DNA from: Hoeflea phototrophica DFL-43
Lineage (GTDB): Bacteria; Pseudomonadota; Alphaproteobacteria; Rhizobiales; Rhizobiaceae
Direction of reading: 5' to 3'
Length of the DNA: 64,000 nucleotides
Assembly (NCBI RefSeq): GCF_000154705.2
Contig: NZ_CM002917.1
Coordinates: 2,925,853-2,989,852, forward strand
Shown here: one piece after another, positions 42,866 to 52,025 of the stretch
Numbering within the stretch: position 1 is the first letter of the stretch
Layout: the number at the start of each line of letters is the position of its first letter
Made by a program: the position numbers and the translations under genes
Notes under the pieces: generated by a model
What the model was told of the DNA's origin: nothing
What the model saw: the letters and a program-made list of their open reading frames with translations, nothing else
Databases searched by the model: none

Positions 42866-44595
42866 GCCATAATCTCCTGCTTGATTGCCACAACCGGTAT
42901 TGTGATCGAGAAAACCGCGCCGCCTCCAGCCCGGTTTTCGGCAGACAGCTCGCCATTGTGTTCCTTGACAATGGAGGAGGCGATCGAGAGCCCCAGCCCC
43001 ATTCCGTCACCCGACGCGCGCGTGGTGAAGAACGGCTCCTGCAACTGGGACAACCCTCTGTCGCCCAGCCCGACACCATCATCGCTCACCGAAAGCGTGG
43101 CCAGGCCCTTCGATTGCGAAACCACGATACCCAATTTTGCCCCGGCGCCCTCTTTCAGCGAATAGAGGGCATTGTTGAGCAGGTTGATCAGAACCTGCTC
43201 GAGCCGCAACCTGTTTCCCATCACAGTGACGGAATTGTCGAGCTCGCAGCTGACCTTGATTTCCGCCATATCGAGATCATGCTGCATCAGTTCCAAAGCG
43301 CTTCCGACAACATCTTTGAGCAGGACGCGCTCCATTTTCTCTTCGCCAGGTTTTGTAAAGAAACGCAACTGTTTGGTGATGCTCTCCATCCGGTCGACAA
43401 CACCATTCAGTTTCTGCTGGAGCGGATGATGAGCCCCGTCATTGGCGATTTCCTCTGCGGTCAGATAGTTGCGCAGCGCCGATATGGGTTGCCCCAGCTC
43501 ATGGACCACCGATGCCGCCAGCTGCCCCAGGGCCGCAAGCTTGCTGGACCGCGCCAGTTCGCTGTGCGCCTGCTCCAGCTGCCTGTTGGCGTTTCTGAGC
43601 TGATCCCGGTCCGATTGCGAGATGGCCAGCGCCGCCTGAATGCGTTTCGATCTCAGATAGGTCGCAAACCCGACCAGCAGCGAGATCGCCGATCCGAACA
43701 CGATCGTTGTCAGCAGGGCGCGCTCATATGCCCGCCCCTCGCTCAACAGGTAATGGATGTTCCAATTCAGATAGTCCGCCTCAGCTTCCGAATAGATGTA
43801 GCTGTTGTCGCCAAACCGCACCGAGGCAGGACCGGTTTTCTCCCACGGCAATCGCTCAATGGTCCTGTCTCCGAATTGTTTCGTGGCCCTGATCGAAGCA
43901 AACGCATCGGGTGTGAGATCCCTCAATCCACCGAAGAGCCAATCCCGGTTCGACGCCAGCACGACAATGCCGTTGGCATTGGAGGCAAGCACGGTCTCAT
44001 CACCGTCCTCCCAGGTTTGCTGCAATTCGCTGATGTCCAGCTTGATCGCCATCACACCGGCAACATGTCCATCCGTGTCCATCACCGGCTCGGAGACGAA
44101 ATATCCTGGGCGCCCGGTGGTCGCGCCAATGCCGAAATAATTGCCGCGCCGGCCTTCGATGGCCTCGGTGAAATAGGGCCGGAAGGCGTAGTTCTGGCCC
44201 AGGAAGGACGGCGACTGGTTGAAATTGGAAGACGCCAGAACCAGGCCGTTAACATCCATGAGGTAGATGGCCTCCAGCTCGGATTCCTCGGCAAACCGCT
44301 CGAAACGCAGGTTCAGTCTTTGATTTGAAGAGCCGCTCAGGGTTTCCTTGGTGAGCGGGTCCTGCGCCAGCACAAAGGGAAAATACTGATAGCGCTTGAG
44401 TGTGTCGTTCAGCGATCTCTTGTAGAGCAGAAGCCGCGTTTCAGCGGCTTCACGATCGAGCGATTTGAAATAGGCAAGCGAGACGGCAAACAGCAGCCCT
44501 ATTGCCAATGCCGTGATGGAAACCAGAACAACCGCCACGCTGCGCCGGGCCGCTCCCTTAAACGGATAGATGTCCTGTTCGGCGGTTCTGTGCAT
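42862..44595 (-). CDS. DctB-like sensor histidine kinase
   Basis: 577 residues. A transmembrane helix near residue 20 and another near residue 290 enclose a double Cache/PAS-like periplasmic sensor (segments YLMDVNGLVLASSN, GIGATTGRPGYFVSEP). The cytoplasmic H-box is VVHELGQPISALRNYL and the ATPase domain has NLLNNALYSL, SDDGVGLG and GMGLGLSI. The ATG at 44595 has AGGA at 5 nt. With the overlapping regulator it should sense an external ligand, perhaps the TRAP substrate. Confidence 0.9.
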   Translation of the reverse strand: MHRTAEQDIYPFKGAARRSVAVVLVSITALAIGLLFAVSLAYFKSLDREAAETRLLLYKRSLNDTLKRYQYFPFVLAQDPLTKETLSGSSNQRLNLRFERFAEESELEAIYLMDVNGLVLASSNFNQSPSFLGQNYAFRPYFTEAIEGRRGNYFGIGATTGRPGYFVSEPVMDTDGHVAGVMAIKLDISELQQTWEDGDETVLASNANGIVVLASNRDWLFGGLRDLTPDAFASIRATKQFGDRTIERLPWEKTGPASVRFGDNSYIYSEAEADYLNWNIHYLLSEGRAYERALLTTIVFGSAISLLVGFATYLRSKRIQAALAISQSDRDQLRNANRQLEQAHSELARSSKLAALGQLAASVVHELGQPISALRNYLTAEEIANDGAHHPLQQKLNGVVDRMESITKQLRFFTKPGEEKMERVLLKDVVGSALELMQHDLDMAEIKVSCELDNSVTVMGNRLRLEQVLINLLNNALYSLKEGAGAKLGIVVSQSKGLATLSVSDDGVGLGDRGLSQLQEPFFTTRASGDGMGLGLSIASSIVKEHNGELSAENRAGGGAVFSITIPVVAIKQEIMA

Positions 44596-44996
44596 AAGTT
44601 CCTGCTCAATTGCTGCTGAGCCTATATGCCTCGCCGCAGAGCATTTCGGCAACTTTCGGCTTCGGGTTTTTTCCGCCCGCAGGCCGCTTCCCGATAGCAA
44701 CCGTGCTTTGTGACAAGGCGGAGATCGGCACCAAGGCCGAAAGACGTTCTAAGAAAATACGCTTTTTCTCACGCGCAGATCCCTCACACCACCGATCAAA
44801 CAATCGCGCATTTTTGTGGGTTCTTGCAAAAAACCTCGTCAAATCATCTGCACTTGCGGCTATAAGGCCTCCATTCAACGGCCAATAGCAGAAAGACAGT
44901 CGGGCGGCCGCCAGAGAAGTGGCCAGAGAAGTGGCCAGACAGATTGCTCCCGCACCACGCAGGACTCCAGGATCGTTTTCAAGATAGGATTTTTTC
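44596..44996. other. Divergent promoter region of the DctB-like kinase and bioY
   Basis: 401 nt without a gene. It includes a 12-bp tandem duplication near 44.92 kb. I searched for a BioR-type TTATnnATAA box before bioY and saw only half-site-like sequence, so biotin regulation is not demonstrated. Confidence 0.5.
44911..44940. repeat. Short tandem repeat upstream of bioY
   Basis: CCAGAGAAGTGG occurs twice head-to-tail (44911-44934), with the first five bases of a third copy following. This is probably replication slippage; no function is apparent. Confidence 0.7.
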
Positions 44997-45545
44997 ATGC
45001 AAACCCGTGACGTCGTTTTCATTGCCCTTTTCGCAGCCATTGTTGCCGCGCTTGGAGTCTTCCCGCCGATCACGATGCCGGTTGTTGCCGTTCCGATCAC
45101 CGCCCAGTCCCTTGGCGTGATGCTCGCCGGCGGCATTCTGGGCGCAAAACGCGGCGGTCTCGCGCTTGTTCTGTTTCTCGCACTGGTCGCGATCGGCCTG
45201 CCGCTGTTGTCGGGCGGACGTGGCGGCTTTGGCGTCTTCATTGGGCCGACTGGAGGTTATCTCGTTGGATGGGCGATTGCCGCATTCATCATCGGCTACC
45301 TCACCGAGCGGCTTTGGACCCGGCTCAATTTTGTGCTGGCCTTTGCCATCTGCTTCGCCGGCGCCGTGGTGGTGCTCTACGCCATCGGCGTTCCCTGGAG
45401 CGCCTATGTCGCCAAGATCCCGGTGAGCACCGCTCTTGCGGGATCCGCGCCCTTCATCCCCGGCGACATTGTCAAATGCCTGATCGCCGCAGCCGTGATC
45501 GTCGTGGTCAAGCGGTCCTATCCGATCATCACGTCAAAAGCCTGA
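44997..45545 (+). CDS. bioY: BioY, biotin-binding S component of ECF transporter
   Basis: 182-residue membrane protein with six helices. The segments VAVPITAQSLGVMLAGGILGAKRG and GPTGGYLVGW are the BioY family signature. It binds biotin and docks to the BioMN energy-coupling module. It heads bioY-bioM-bioN, the arrangement known in rhizobia. Confidence 0.94.
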   Translation: MQTRDVVFIALFAAIVAALGVFPPITMPVVAVPITAQSLGVMLAGGILGAKRGGLALVLFLALVAIGLPLLSGGRGGFGVFIGPTGGYLVGWAIAAFIIGYLTERLWTRLNFVLAFAICFAGAVVVLYAIGVPWSAYVAKIPVSTALAGSAPFIPGDIVKCLIAAAVIVVVKRSYPIITSKA

Positions 45546-45585
45546 TGGTGGCCGGCGGACCAGATCAGACTTTGCGGTGACCGGC

Positions 45586-46254
45586 ATGATCAGCTTTTCC
45601 GGAGTGGCGGTTGAGAAGAACGGGGTCGGGATCCTGCGTGACATCGATCTTCGCATCACCGAACGCCGGGTGGGTGTGATCGGCCGCAATGGCTCCGGCA
45701 AGAGCACATTCGCACGCCTGTTCAACGGCATAGAGACCCCGAGCCGCGGCAAGGTGGAATTCGAGGGCGCCGGGACCCTGAAAGAGCTCAGACGTCATGT
45801 CGGCTTCGTCTTCCAGAACCCGGACAACCAGATCGTCTATCCGCTTGTGTCAGAGGATCTCGAATTCGGGTTGAAGAACCTCAAACTGCCCAAAGACGAG
45901 GCCCGACGGCGGATTGATGAGGTTTTGGAACGCTTCGGTCTGACGCACCTGCGCGACCGCCTCACCCATCAATTGAGCGGCGGTGAAAAGCAGATGATCG
46001 CGCTCGCCGGTGTCTTGGTGATGCAGCCCCGCATGATCGTCTTTGACGAGCCCACAACCCTGCTTGATCTGTGGAACAAGCGCATGCTGATGAAGGCACT
46101 CAACGAGCTCGAGCAATCCATTGTGGTCGTTTCCCACGATCTCGACCTGCTGCAACACTTTGACCGCGTGCTGCATTTCGAAAATGGCGCAATTGCCGGC
46201 GACGGACCTCCCGCGCAGGTGATCCCCTTGTATATCGAGAAATCGCAATGCTGA
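45586..46254 (+). CDS. bioM: BioM, ATPase of the biotin ECF transporter
   Basis: 222-residue ABC ATPase. Walker A GRNGSGKST, Q-loop VFQNPDNQIVYPLV, signature LSGGEKQM, Walker B MIVFDEPTT. The ATG at 45586 is favoured; a GTG at 45577 would add three residues. It follows bioY by 40 nt and overlaps bioN by 7 nt. Confidence 0.92.
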   Translation: MISFSGVAVEKNGVGILRDIDLRITERRVGVIGRNGSGKSTFARLFNGIETPSRGKVEFEGAGTLKELRRHVGFVFQNPDNQIVYPLVSEDLEFGLKNLKLPKDEARRRIDEVLERFGLTHLRDRLTHQLSGGEKQMIALAGVLVMQPRMIVFDEPTTLLDLWNKRMLMKALNELEQSIVVVSHDLDLLQHFDRVLHFENGAIAGDGPPAQVIPLYIEKSQC

Positions 46255-46841
46255 CCGGGCTCCACGTCCCCGGCGACAGCCCGTTGCACCGCGCCCGGCC
46301 CGCGGCAAAGATCGTGGCGCTGATCGTCATCTGCACTGCGCTGTTTGTCTTTGAAGGCTGGCCGTCACTGATCCTTGGTGCCGTCCTCGTCGCCGCCGGT
46401 TTCGTGACCGCAAGCTTGACCGCCCGTCAGGCGCTGACGTCACTCAAACCCGCGCTCTGGATCCTGGCCGCAATCTTTGCCGTTCAGCTCTATCTCAACG
46501 ATCTGGCCCTCGCCGGCTTTGTCATAGGCCGCTTTGCCGTGCTCATCCTGGCCGCAAGCCTGGTAACCTTGACCACCACGGCCAGTGAATTTGTCGACGG
46601 CATTCATTCGAGCCTCAAATACGCACCCGAGTGGGTTCCCAAGGCCCGCATCGCACTTGCGATATCGCTCTGCCTCCGCTTCATCCCGCTGCTCAAGACC
46701 GTGCTTGAAGAAGTCCGCCAGGCCCAGCGCGCCCGCGGCCTCGACCGAAACCCGCTCGCCTTGCTGGTCCCCCTGATCATACGCACCTTGAAGACCGCCG
46801 ACGAAGTGTCGCAGGCGATCTACGCGCGCTCATTCGATTGA
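46248..46841 (+). CDS. bioN: BioN, transmembrane coupling protein of the biotin ECF transporter
   Basis: 197-residue EcfT-type membrane protein. The two short Ala-Arg-Gly coupling motifs appear as QAQRARGLD and YARSFD-like sequence near the C-terminus; four to five helices precede them. The 7-nt overlap with bioM indicates coupled translation. Confidence 0.9.
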   Translation: MLTGLHVPGDSPLHRARPAAKIVALIVICTALFVFEGWPSLILGAVLVAAGFVTASLTARQALTSLKPALWILAAIFAVQLYLNDLALAGFVIGRFAVLILAASLVTLTTTASEFVDGIHSSLKYAPEWVPKARIALAISLCLRFIPLLKTVLEEVRQAQRARGLDRNPLALLVPLIIRTLKTADEVSQAIYARSFD

Positions 46842-46899
46842 GGCGCAACCAGACCGTACCCAGTTCAAGTTGCACCCATCCACCCCGGGCCAGTCGAGC

Positions 46900-48291
46900 T
46901 CACCAGGCAGGCAGCGAGGTTCCCAGATCGACTGCGGGGCGATCCCAAAACATCCCGGTTTGCCCAAGCTCCAGCGGCGGGTGCAATCTTGCTGCCGGTC
47001 CCCATTCAGTGACCTCAACAAAGCTCGCGTAATCCGCATCCTGCGGCTTGCCGATTTCAATCTGGTCCGGTTCTTGCGGCCAGCCAGAGAGAAACCCGCC
47101 TACGCGGGCAAGCGAAGTCCGCCACCGCGATCCCCTCCTTTGGGTCTGCCGAAGGCTCAACCCGCGCAAGGCCGCCGCCGCCATCAGATAGCCGGCTCCG
47201 TGATCCAGCGCCTGCACCGGCAACGGCACCGGCTTGTCCGCGCCGTTTGCGCGCGTTCCCGCCTCGGCAAGGCCGCAGCTCATCTGCACAAGGCTGTCAA
47301 AGCCCCGGCGTTTGAGCCATGGCCCGCGCCAGCCATAAGCGTTCAATGACACCTCAACCAATCCCGGGCGACGTGCTGCGCGGATGTCTGCACCCAGCCC
47401 GAGGGCTTCCAATGCATCCGCCCGGTAGCCATGAACCAGAACGTCCGCCTCGGCGAGAAGCGCCTTGAACCGCGCCCGCCCGGCGCCGGTTTTAAGGTCC
47501 AGCCGCGCACATCTTTTGCCGGGTGTGACTTCCGGCACCACCCCTGGCTCCTCCCATGTGGGCGGATCGATGCGCAGCACATCCGCCCCGAACCCTGCCA
47601 GAAAGCGCGTTGCTACGGGCCCCGCCAGTACACGGGTCAGATCCAGCACCCTGATCCCTGCAAGCGGACGCGAGTGCTCAAATGCGCTTTCAAAGGCCGC
47701 CGCCTCGCCTGCCGCTTCCATCCCCATCACCGGTTCCGCCAGCACCGCGCGTCCCTGGGGATGCGCCGCCCAGTCGCGCACGCTGCGCATCAGGGCCGCG
47801 CAGCCGCCTTCGCTCACGATCGCGTTTTCAAGCGCCTCACCACGCCATCCCGCAACCGCCCTGCTCACCGCATTTCGGTCTGCGGCAGTGCCGAGCACCC
47901 TGAGGGCTGCTGCGCGGTGGTGCGGGGCATTGGTGTGCAGACGAATCCAGCCATCGGCACAGGCATAGTCGCCGGCAACCGGATCCCAGGCGGGAGGCAG
48001 TGCCCACCCCTTGGGCAGGATCGAAAAACCGAACCAGAGCGAGGCAAGACGGCGGTCGACTGCAACACCATGAGACACACCGGACCGCACCTGGATCCAT
48101 TCGGCGAGGGCCAGTCCCGCAACGCCCAGCACCGCCGCGGCAAAGTCGCTGACGGCAAAGACCGACGCAAGCGCGCCCTGCCCTGTCACCCGGATGTTAC
48201 GGCACATATCCGGCTCGCCGCCAAGTCCGGCCCAAAGCTCCGAAACCATCGGAAAGGCACGCGATTTGCCCCCTGATTGCACTGACGTCAT
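46900..48291 (-). CDS. CaiB/BaiF-type (family III) CoA transferase with rearranged domain order
   Basis: 463 residues. The Rossmann-like core that normally opens the family (PLAGIRVLDLTRVLAGPVATRF...) begins only near residue 207. The first 200 residues resemble the usual mid/C-terminal part (YACADGWIRLHTNAP, RSVRDWAAHPQGRAVL). The family's catalytic Asp is plausible in RRGFDSLVQMS. It should exchange CoA between carboxylic acids; the substrate is unknown. AGGAG lies 8 nt before the ATG at 48291. It diverges from the HTH-citrate synthase gene. Confidence 0.83.
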   Translation of the reverse strand: MTSVQSGGKSRAFPMVSELWAGLGGEPDMCRNIRVTGQGALASVFAVSDFAAAVLGVAGLALAEWIQVRSGVSHGVAVDRRLASLWFGFSILPKGWALPPAWDPVAGDYACADGWIRLHTNAPHHRAAALRVLGTAADRNAVSRAVAGWRGEALENAIVSEGGCAALMRSVRDWAAHPQGRAVLAEPVMGMEAAGEAAAFESAFEHSRPLAGIRVLDLTRVLAGPVATRFLAGFGADVLRIDPPTWEEPGVVPEVTPGKRCARLDLKTGAGRARFKALLAEADVLVHGYRADALEALGLGADIRAARRPGLVEVSLNAYGWRGPWLKRRGFDSLVQMSCGLAEAGTRANGADKPVPLPVQALDHGAGYLMAAAALRGLSLRQTQRRGSRWRTSLARVGGFLSGWPQEPDQIEIGKPQDADYASFVEVTEWGPAARLHPPLELGQTGMFWDRPAVDLGTSLPAW

Positions 48292-48346
48292 GGCAAGGCT
48301 CCTGCTCTGTTTCGAGCTTCACAGAAACGCGCAACTGAGGTATTGT

Positions 48347-48368
48347 CAATATTGATTATATAAATCAA
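48347..48368. promoter_or_regulatory. Palindromic operator candidates between CoA transferase and HTH-citrate synthase
   Basis: CAATATTG (48347-48354) is a perfect 8-bp palindrome. It runs into TTGATT-ATATA-AATCAA (48352-48368), a perfect 6-bp inverted repeat with a 5-nt spacer. Both lie in the only AT-rich part of the 92-nt divergent promoter, 16 nt before the plus-strand ATG. They are natural targets for the adjacent HTH protein. Confidence 0.5.
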
Positions 48369-48383
48369 CCATAAAGGCTCAAA

Positions 48384-49562
48384 ATGGCGGATTACATCAA
48401 TGCGCAGCAAGCCGCCGAGCGGCTCGGCATCTCGCGCCAGACCCTTTACGCCTATGTCAGCCGTGGCATGATCAAGGCCGTTCCCGGCGACGATCCCCGC
48501 CAGAGCCGCTATCTCACCGCCGCGGTCGAACAACTCGCCGAAACCCGGCGGCGTGGCCGCAAGCCGAAGGAAATTGCAAAGGCGACACTCGACTGGGGCA
48601 TGCCGGTGCTGGAATCGCGATTGACCCTGATCGAGAACGGCCAGTGTTTTTACCGCGGCAAGGATACCGTGCAGCTTTCAGCGACAGCATCGCTTGAAGA
48701 CATTGCCGCCCTGCTCTGGCAGGTCCGGCCGGAGAGCGCCTTTCCGCGCCGGACGCCGGTCCGCGTCAAGGCCTATCTCGAGCTCGCCGGCCAGGCGGCC
48801 GCTACACCCGCGATCGAAACCCTGTTGCCGCTCTTCGCAGTGGCGGCATCGGACGAACCGACATCATCCTGGCGGACCGATCCGGCGCAGGTCGCGCGCG
48901 GCAGCGGAGACCTGGTTCGCCTTCTCGCTGCCTGCGCACTCCGCCAGGCGCCCCTGTCGACACCGGTCCACCAGCAGCTGGCGGAAGCATGGCGCGTTGA
49001 TGCTTCCGGTGCGGACCTGATCCGCCGCGCCCTTGTTCTTTGTGCCGATCATGAACTCAACGCCTCGAGCTTCACAGCGCGCTGCATCGCCTCCACCGGA
49101 GCATCGCTCAAGGCGGTCCTTGTCGGCGCACTCGCAGCACTGAGCGGCACAAAGCACGGAGCCACAACCACGCAGGTTGAATCGCTCTGGAACAGCACCG
49201 ACCCCGGCGCCCCGGCCAAGAGCCTTCACGACCGGCTGCAGGCCGGCGGCACGCTTCCCGGCTTCGGTCATCCGCTCTATCCGAAGGGAGATATCCGCGC
49301 CAAGGCGCTGCTCTCGGCGATCGGACCCGGCTTCCCGGAAGCGACACGATTGGCCACAGCAGTCGAGGATCTGACCGGGGCAGCGCCATCCATCGATTTC
49401 GCACTGGTGGCGCTGCGGCGCCATCTCGGTCTGCCGGAAGGCGCCGCCTTCCTCTTGTTCGCCATTGGCCGCTCGGTCGGCTGGATCGCCCACGGGCTGG
49501 AACAGCGCGCCACAGACCAGCTGATCCGCCCAAGAGCGCTCTACACGGGCGAGCGCCCCTAA
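48384..49562 (+). CDS. Citrate synthase-family protein with N-terminal DNA-binding helix-turn-helix
   Basis: 392 residues. Residues 1-40 form a MerR/excisionase-type helix-turn-helix (INAQQAAERLGISRQTLYAYVSRG). The remainder is a citrate synthase fold with all three catalytic positions apparently intact: His in GTKHGATT, His in GFGHPLYPKGD and Asp in SIDFALVAL. It may be an enzyme-regulator that senses acyl-CoA or oxaloacetate and controls the divergent CoA transferase gene; this is inferred. Fusions of this kind are known in rhizobia but poorly characterised. Confidence 0.85.
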   Translation: MADYINAQQAAERLGISRQTLYAYVSRGMIKAVPGDDPRQSRYLTAAVEQLAETRRRGRKPKEIAKATLDWGMPVLESRLTLIENGQCFYRGKDTVQLSATASLEDIAALLWQVRPESAFPRRTPVRVKAYLELAGQAAATPAIETLLPLFAVAASDEPTSSWRTDPAQVARGSGDLVRLLAACALRQAPLSTPVHQQLAEAWRVDASGADLIRRALVLCADHELNASSFTARCIASTGASLKAVLVGALAALSGTKHGATTTQVESLWNSTDPGAPAKSLHDRLQAGGTLPGFGHPLYPKGDIRAKALLSAIGPGFPEATRLATAVEDLTGAAPSIDFALVALRRHLGLPEGAAFLLFAIGRSVGWIAHGLEQRATDQLIRPRALYTGERP

Positions 49563-49563
49563 A

Positions 49564-50187
49564 TCATTCAAGTCCGCCAGCTTCCCCCACACAAAGTGCC
49601 GGAACTCCGCCCATCACGAGATCGGCGACGATATCCGCATAGGCGTCGCGATCCACGGCCCCGCCCGGCCTGTGCCAGAGATAAAACCAGTTGAGCATGC
49701 CGAACACCGACATCGTCACCGGCCGGAGCAGTTCCGGGCGGGCGGAGAAGCGTTCCGGTTCAACCGCCTCAATGCACTCTGACATGGCGCCAACCATACG
49801 GCGCTGCAGCGCCCTCAGATGTGTCTGCTTGTCCTCGGGCAGTGATGACAGCGCATCGAGCTGAACCTTGTGCTCGGCATCGGAATCCCGGTAGGCGATC
49901 AGCACAGCGCGGATCAGTCCGCGCAACCGCTCTTGCGGAGTGGCGGATTGCGCGGCTGCGGCTTCCACCACTTCGGCAAGCGCCGTGAGATGCGTGTCGA
50001 GAATATCGAACAGCAACGCATCCTTGGACGGGTAATAGTGATAGATCAGCGCCTTGGAGACGCCGCAGGCCTCCGCCAGCTTGCCCATCGAGGCCCGGTC
50101 AAAGCCATGGTCGGCGAAAAACCGTGCAGCGGTCTGCAAGATCGCCTCGCGCTTTGCCTCATGGTCCTTGGCAATCGTCCGGGCCAT
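49564..50187 (-). CDS. TetR-family regulator of phenylacetate genes (PaaR-like)
   Basis: 207 residues. The N-terminal TetR helix-turn-helix reads ILQTAARFFADHGFDRASMGKLAEACGVSKALIYHYYPSK; the C-terminal ligand domain is typical. It is 4 nt after paaK and is last in paaG-paaI-paaK. The probable ligand is phenylacetyl-CoA and the probable operator lies between paaG and paaZ. The ATG at 50187 has a GGGGTGAAGG site. Confidence 0.83.
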   Translation of the reverse strand: MARTIAKDHEAKREAILQTAARFFADHGFDRASMGKLAEACGVSKALIYHYYPSKDALLFDILDTHLTALAEVVEAAAAQSATPQERLRGLIRAVLIAYRDSDAEHKVQLDALSSLPEDKQTHLRALQRRMVGAMSECIEAVEPERFSARPELLRPVTMSVFGMLNWFYLWHRPGGAVDRDAYADIVADLVMGGVPALCVGEAGGLE

Positions 50188-50191
50188 GCCT

Positions 50192-51502
50192 TCACCCCTT
50201 TTTCCGGTTGTCGACAACGCGCTTGGCCTTGCCTTCGGAGCGCACCACATTGCCGGGCTCCTGCACATCGATGCGCGCGGTCACGCCAACCACACTCTTG
50301 ATATGGTGCGCAAGGTCCCTGGCCGAAACCGCGCGGGCCTCCTCGGTGGCTGCGCGCGCGGTGCTTTCCACATGCACGGTCATTTCATCCATGCGGCCCC
50401 TGGTGCTCAGTTCGATCTGGAAATGCGGCGCAAGCCCTTCGCATTTGAGGATTTGCTCCTCGATCTGGGTTGGAAACACATTGACCCCGCGCAGGATCAT
50501 CATGTCGTCCGAGCGCCCGGTGATCTTTTCCATCCGCCGCATCGAGCGCGCGGTGCCGGGCAGCAGCCGGGTCAGATCGCGGGTGCGGTAGCGCACCATC
50601 GGCAGCGCTTCCTTGGACAGCGTCGTGAACACCAGTTCCCCGATCTCGCCATCGGGCAGCACTTCCTCCGTCACCGGATCGATGATTTCGGGATAGAAGT
50701 GATCCTCCCAGATGTGCAGCCCGTCCTTGGTCTCGACGCACTCATTGGCGACGCCCGGCCCCATCACTTCCGAAAGCCCGTAAATGTCGACCGCATGCAT
50801 ATCGAAGGCCTGCTCGATCTCGCCGCGCATTGCATTGGTCCAGGGCTCCGCGCCGAAGATGCCCACAGCGAGCGAACTTTCGCGCGGGTCAAGCCCCTGA
50901 CGGCGGAACTCGTCGAGGATCGAGAGCATATAGGATGGTGTCACCATGATCACACGCGGCTTGAAATCGGTGATCAGCGACACCTGCCGCTCGGTCATGC
51001 CACCGGAGACCGGAACCACGGTGCATCCGAGCCTTTCGGCGCCGTAATGCGCGCCCAGGCCGCCAGTAAACAGACCATAGCCATAGGAGATATGAACGAT
51101 ATCGCCCGGACGGCCACCCGAGGCGCGGATCGAGCGCGCAACCAGGTCCGACCAGATCTCGATGTCGCGCGCCGTGTAGCCAACCACCGTCGGTTTGCCG
51201 GTCGTGCCGGACGAGGCATGCACCCGCACCACCTTCTCGCGCGGCGTTGCGAACAGCCCGAACGGGTAGTTGTCGCGCAGATCGAGCTTGGTCGTGAACG
51301 GAAATTTGGAAAGATCGGGCAGCGACTTCAGATCGCTCGGATGAACACCCTTGGCATCGAAGGCCGCCTTGTAGTGCGGCACATTCTCATAGGCATGCGC
51401 GAGCGACCATTGCATCCGCTCAAGCTGCAATGCCGCGATCTCGTCGCGCGAAGCGGTTTCAATCGGGTCCAGGCTTGCCCGGTCGGGCGTAAGATCGAGC
51501 AT
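50192..51502 (-). CDS. paaK: PaaK, phenylacetate-CoA ligase
   Basis: 436-residue acyl-adenylate enzyme that activates phenylacetate to phenylacetyl-CoA. The phosphate loop is ASSGTTGKPTVVGYT; FGAEPWT and the hinge segment RSDDMMILRGVNVFPTQIE are diagnostic. The ATG at 51502 has GGAGG 5 nt upstream. It lies 79 nt after paaI and 4 nt before the TetR gene. Confidence 0.95.
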   Translation of the reverse strand: MLDLTPDRASLDPIETASRDEIAALQLERMQWSLAHAYENVPHYKAAFDAKGVHPSDLKSLPDLSKFPFTTKLDLRDNYPFGLFATPREKVVRVHASSGTTGKPTVVGYTARDIEIWSDLVARSIRASGGRPGDIVHISYGYGLFTGGLGAHYGAERLGCTVVPVSGGMTERQVSLITDFKPRVIMVTPSYMLSILDEFRRQGLDPRESSLAVGIFGAEPWTNAMRGEIEQAFDMHAVDIYGLSEVMGPGVANECVETKDGLHIWEDHFYPEIIDPVTEEVLPDGEIGELVFTTLSKEALPMVRYRTRDLTRLLPGTARSMRRMEKITGRSDDMMILRGVNVFPTQIEEQILKCEGLAPHFQIELSTRGRMDEMTVHVESTARAATEEARAVSARDLAHHIKSVVGVTARIDVQEPGNVVRSEGKAKRVVDNRKKG

Positions 51503-51581
51503 GTTATCCTCCAGTTTGGCGCCGGTGCCTGTCGAGCCCATTGCGCCCGTCCTCCAACCGGCTGCGTCATCTCTTCACCGG

Positions 51582-52025
51582 TCAGCCGGCCGCTTCCTCA
51601 AAATGCGTTCCCGAAATCGTGCGCGACAGCCCCCGGAATTCCGCGATCACAGCCTCGTCTTCCCGCATCACGGTCACGTCATAGACCCCGGAACGGCCGG
51701 CCAGCGTCACCTCCCTGGCCTTGGCGATCAGCCGGTCACCTTCATGGCCGGGTGCCAGGAACGTGACCGAGCAATGCTGCGCCACCGAGATTTTGTTGTG
51801 GCTGTTGCATGCAAAGGCAAAGGCGCTGTCCGCAAGCGTGAAGATCGCGCCGCCGTGACAGGTGCCGTGGCCATTGAGATGATCCTTGCGCACCACCATC
51901 GAGATCGTGGCAACGCCCGGGCCCACGGACTCGATCTTCATGCCGAAGCCCTTGGTGGTGTGATCGTCCCTGAGCATGGCTTCGGAAGACCGCTCGGCGC
52001 GCTCCTGATCGGAAATCGCACTCAT
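51582..52025 (-). CDS. paaI: PaaI, hotdog-fold acyl-CoA thioesterase
   Basis: 147-residue hotdog thioesterase. The segment HLNGHGTCHGGAIFTLADSAFAFACNS is the PaaI signature with the catalytic Asp. It is thought to release CoA from stalled ring-hydroxylated or epoxide intermediates. It overlaps paaG by 4 nt. Confidence 0.93.
   Translation of the reverse strand: MSAISDQERAERSSEAMLRDDHTTKGFGMKIESVGPGVATISMVVRKDHLNGHGTCHGGAIFTLADSAFAFACNSHNKISVAQHCSVTFLAPGHEGDRLIAKAREVTLAGRSGVYDVTVMREDEAVIAEFRGLSRTISGTHFEEAAG

Noticed and set aside
44596..44996. BioR operator before bioY
   Set aside because: Only a CTATAAG fragment was found; no full TTATnnATAA palindrome.
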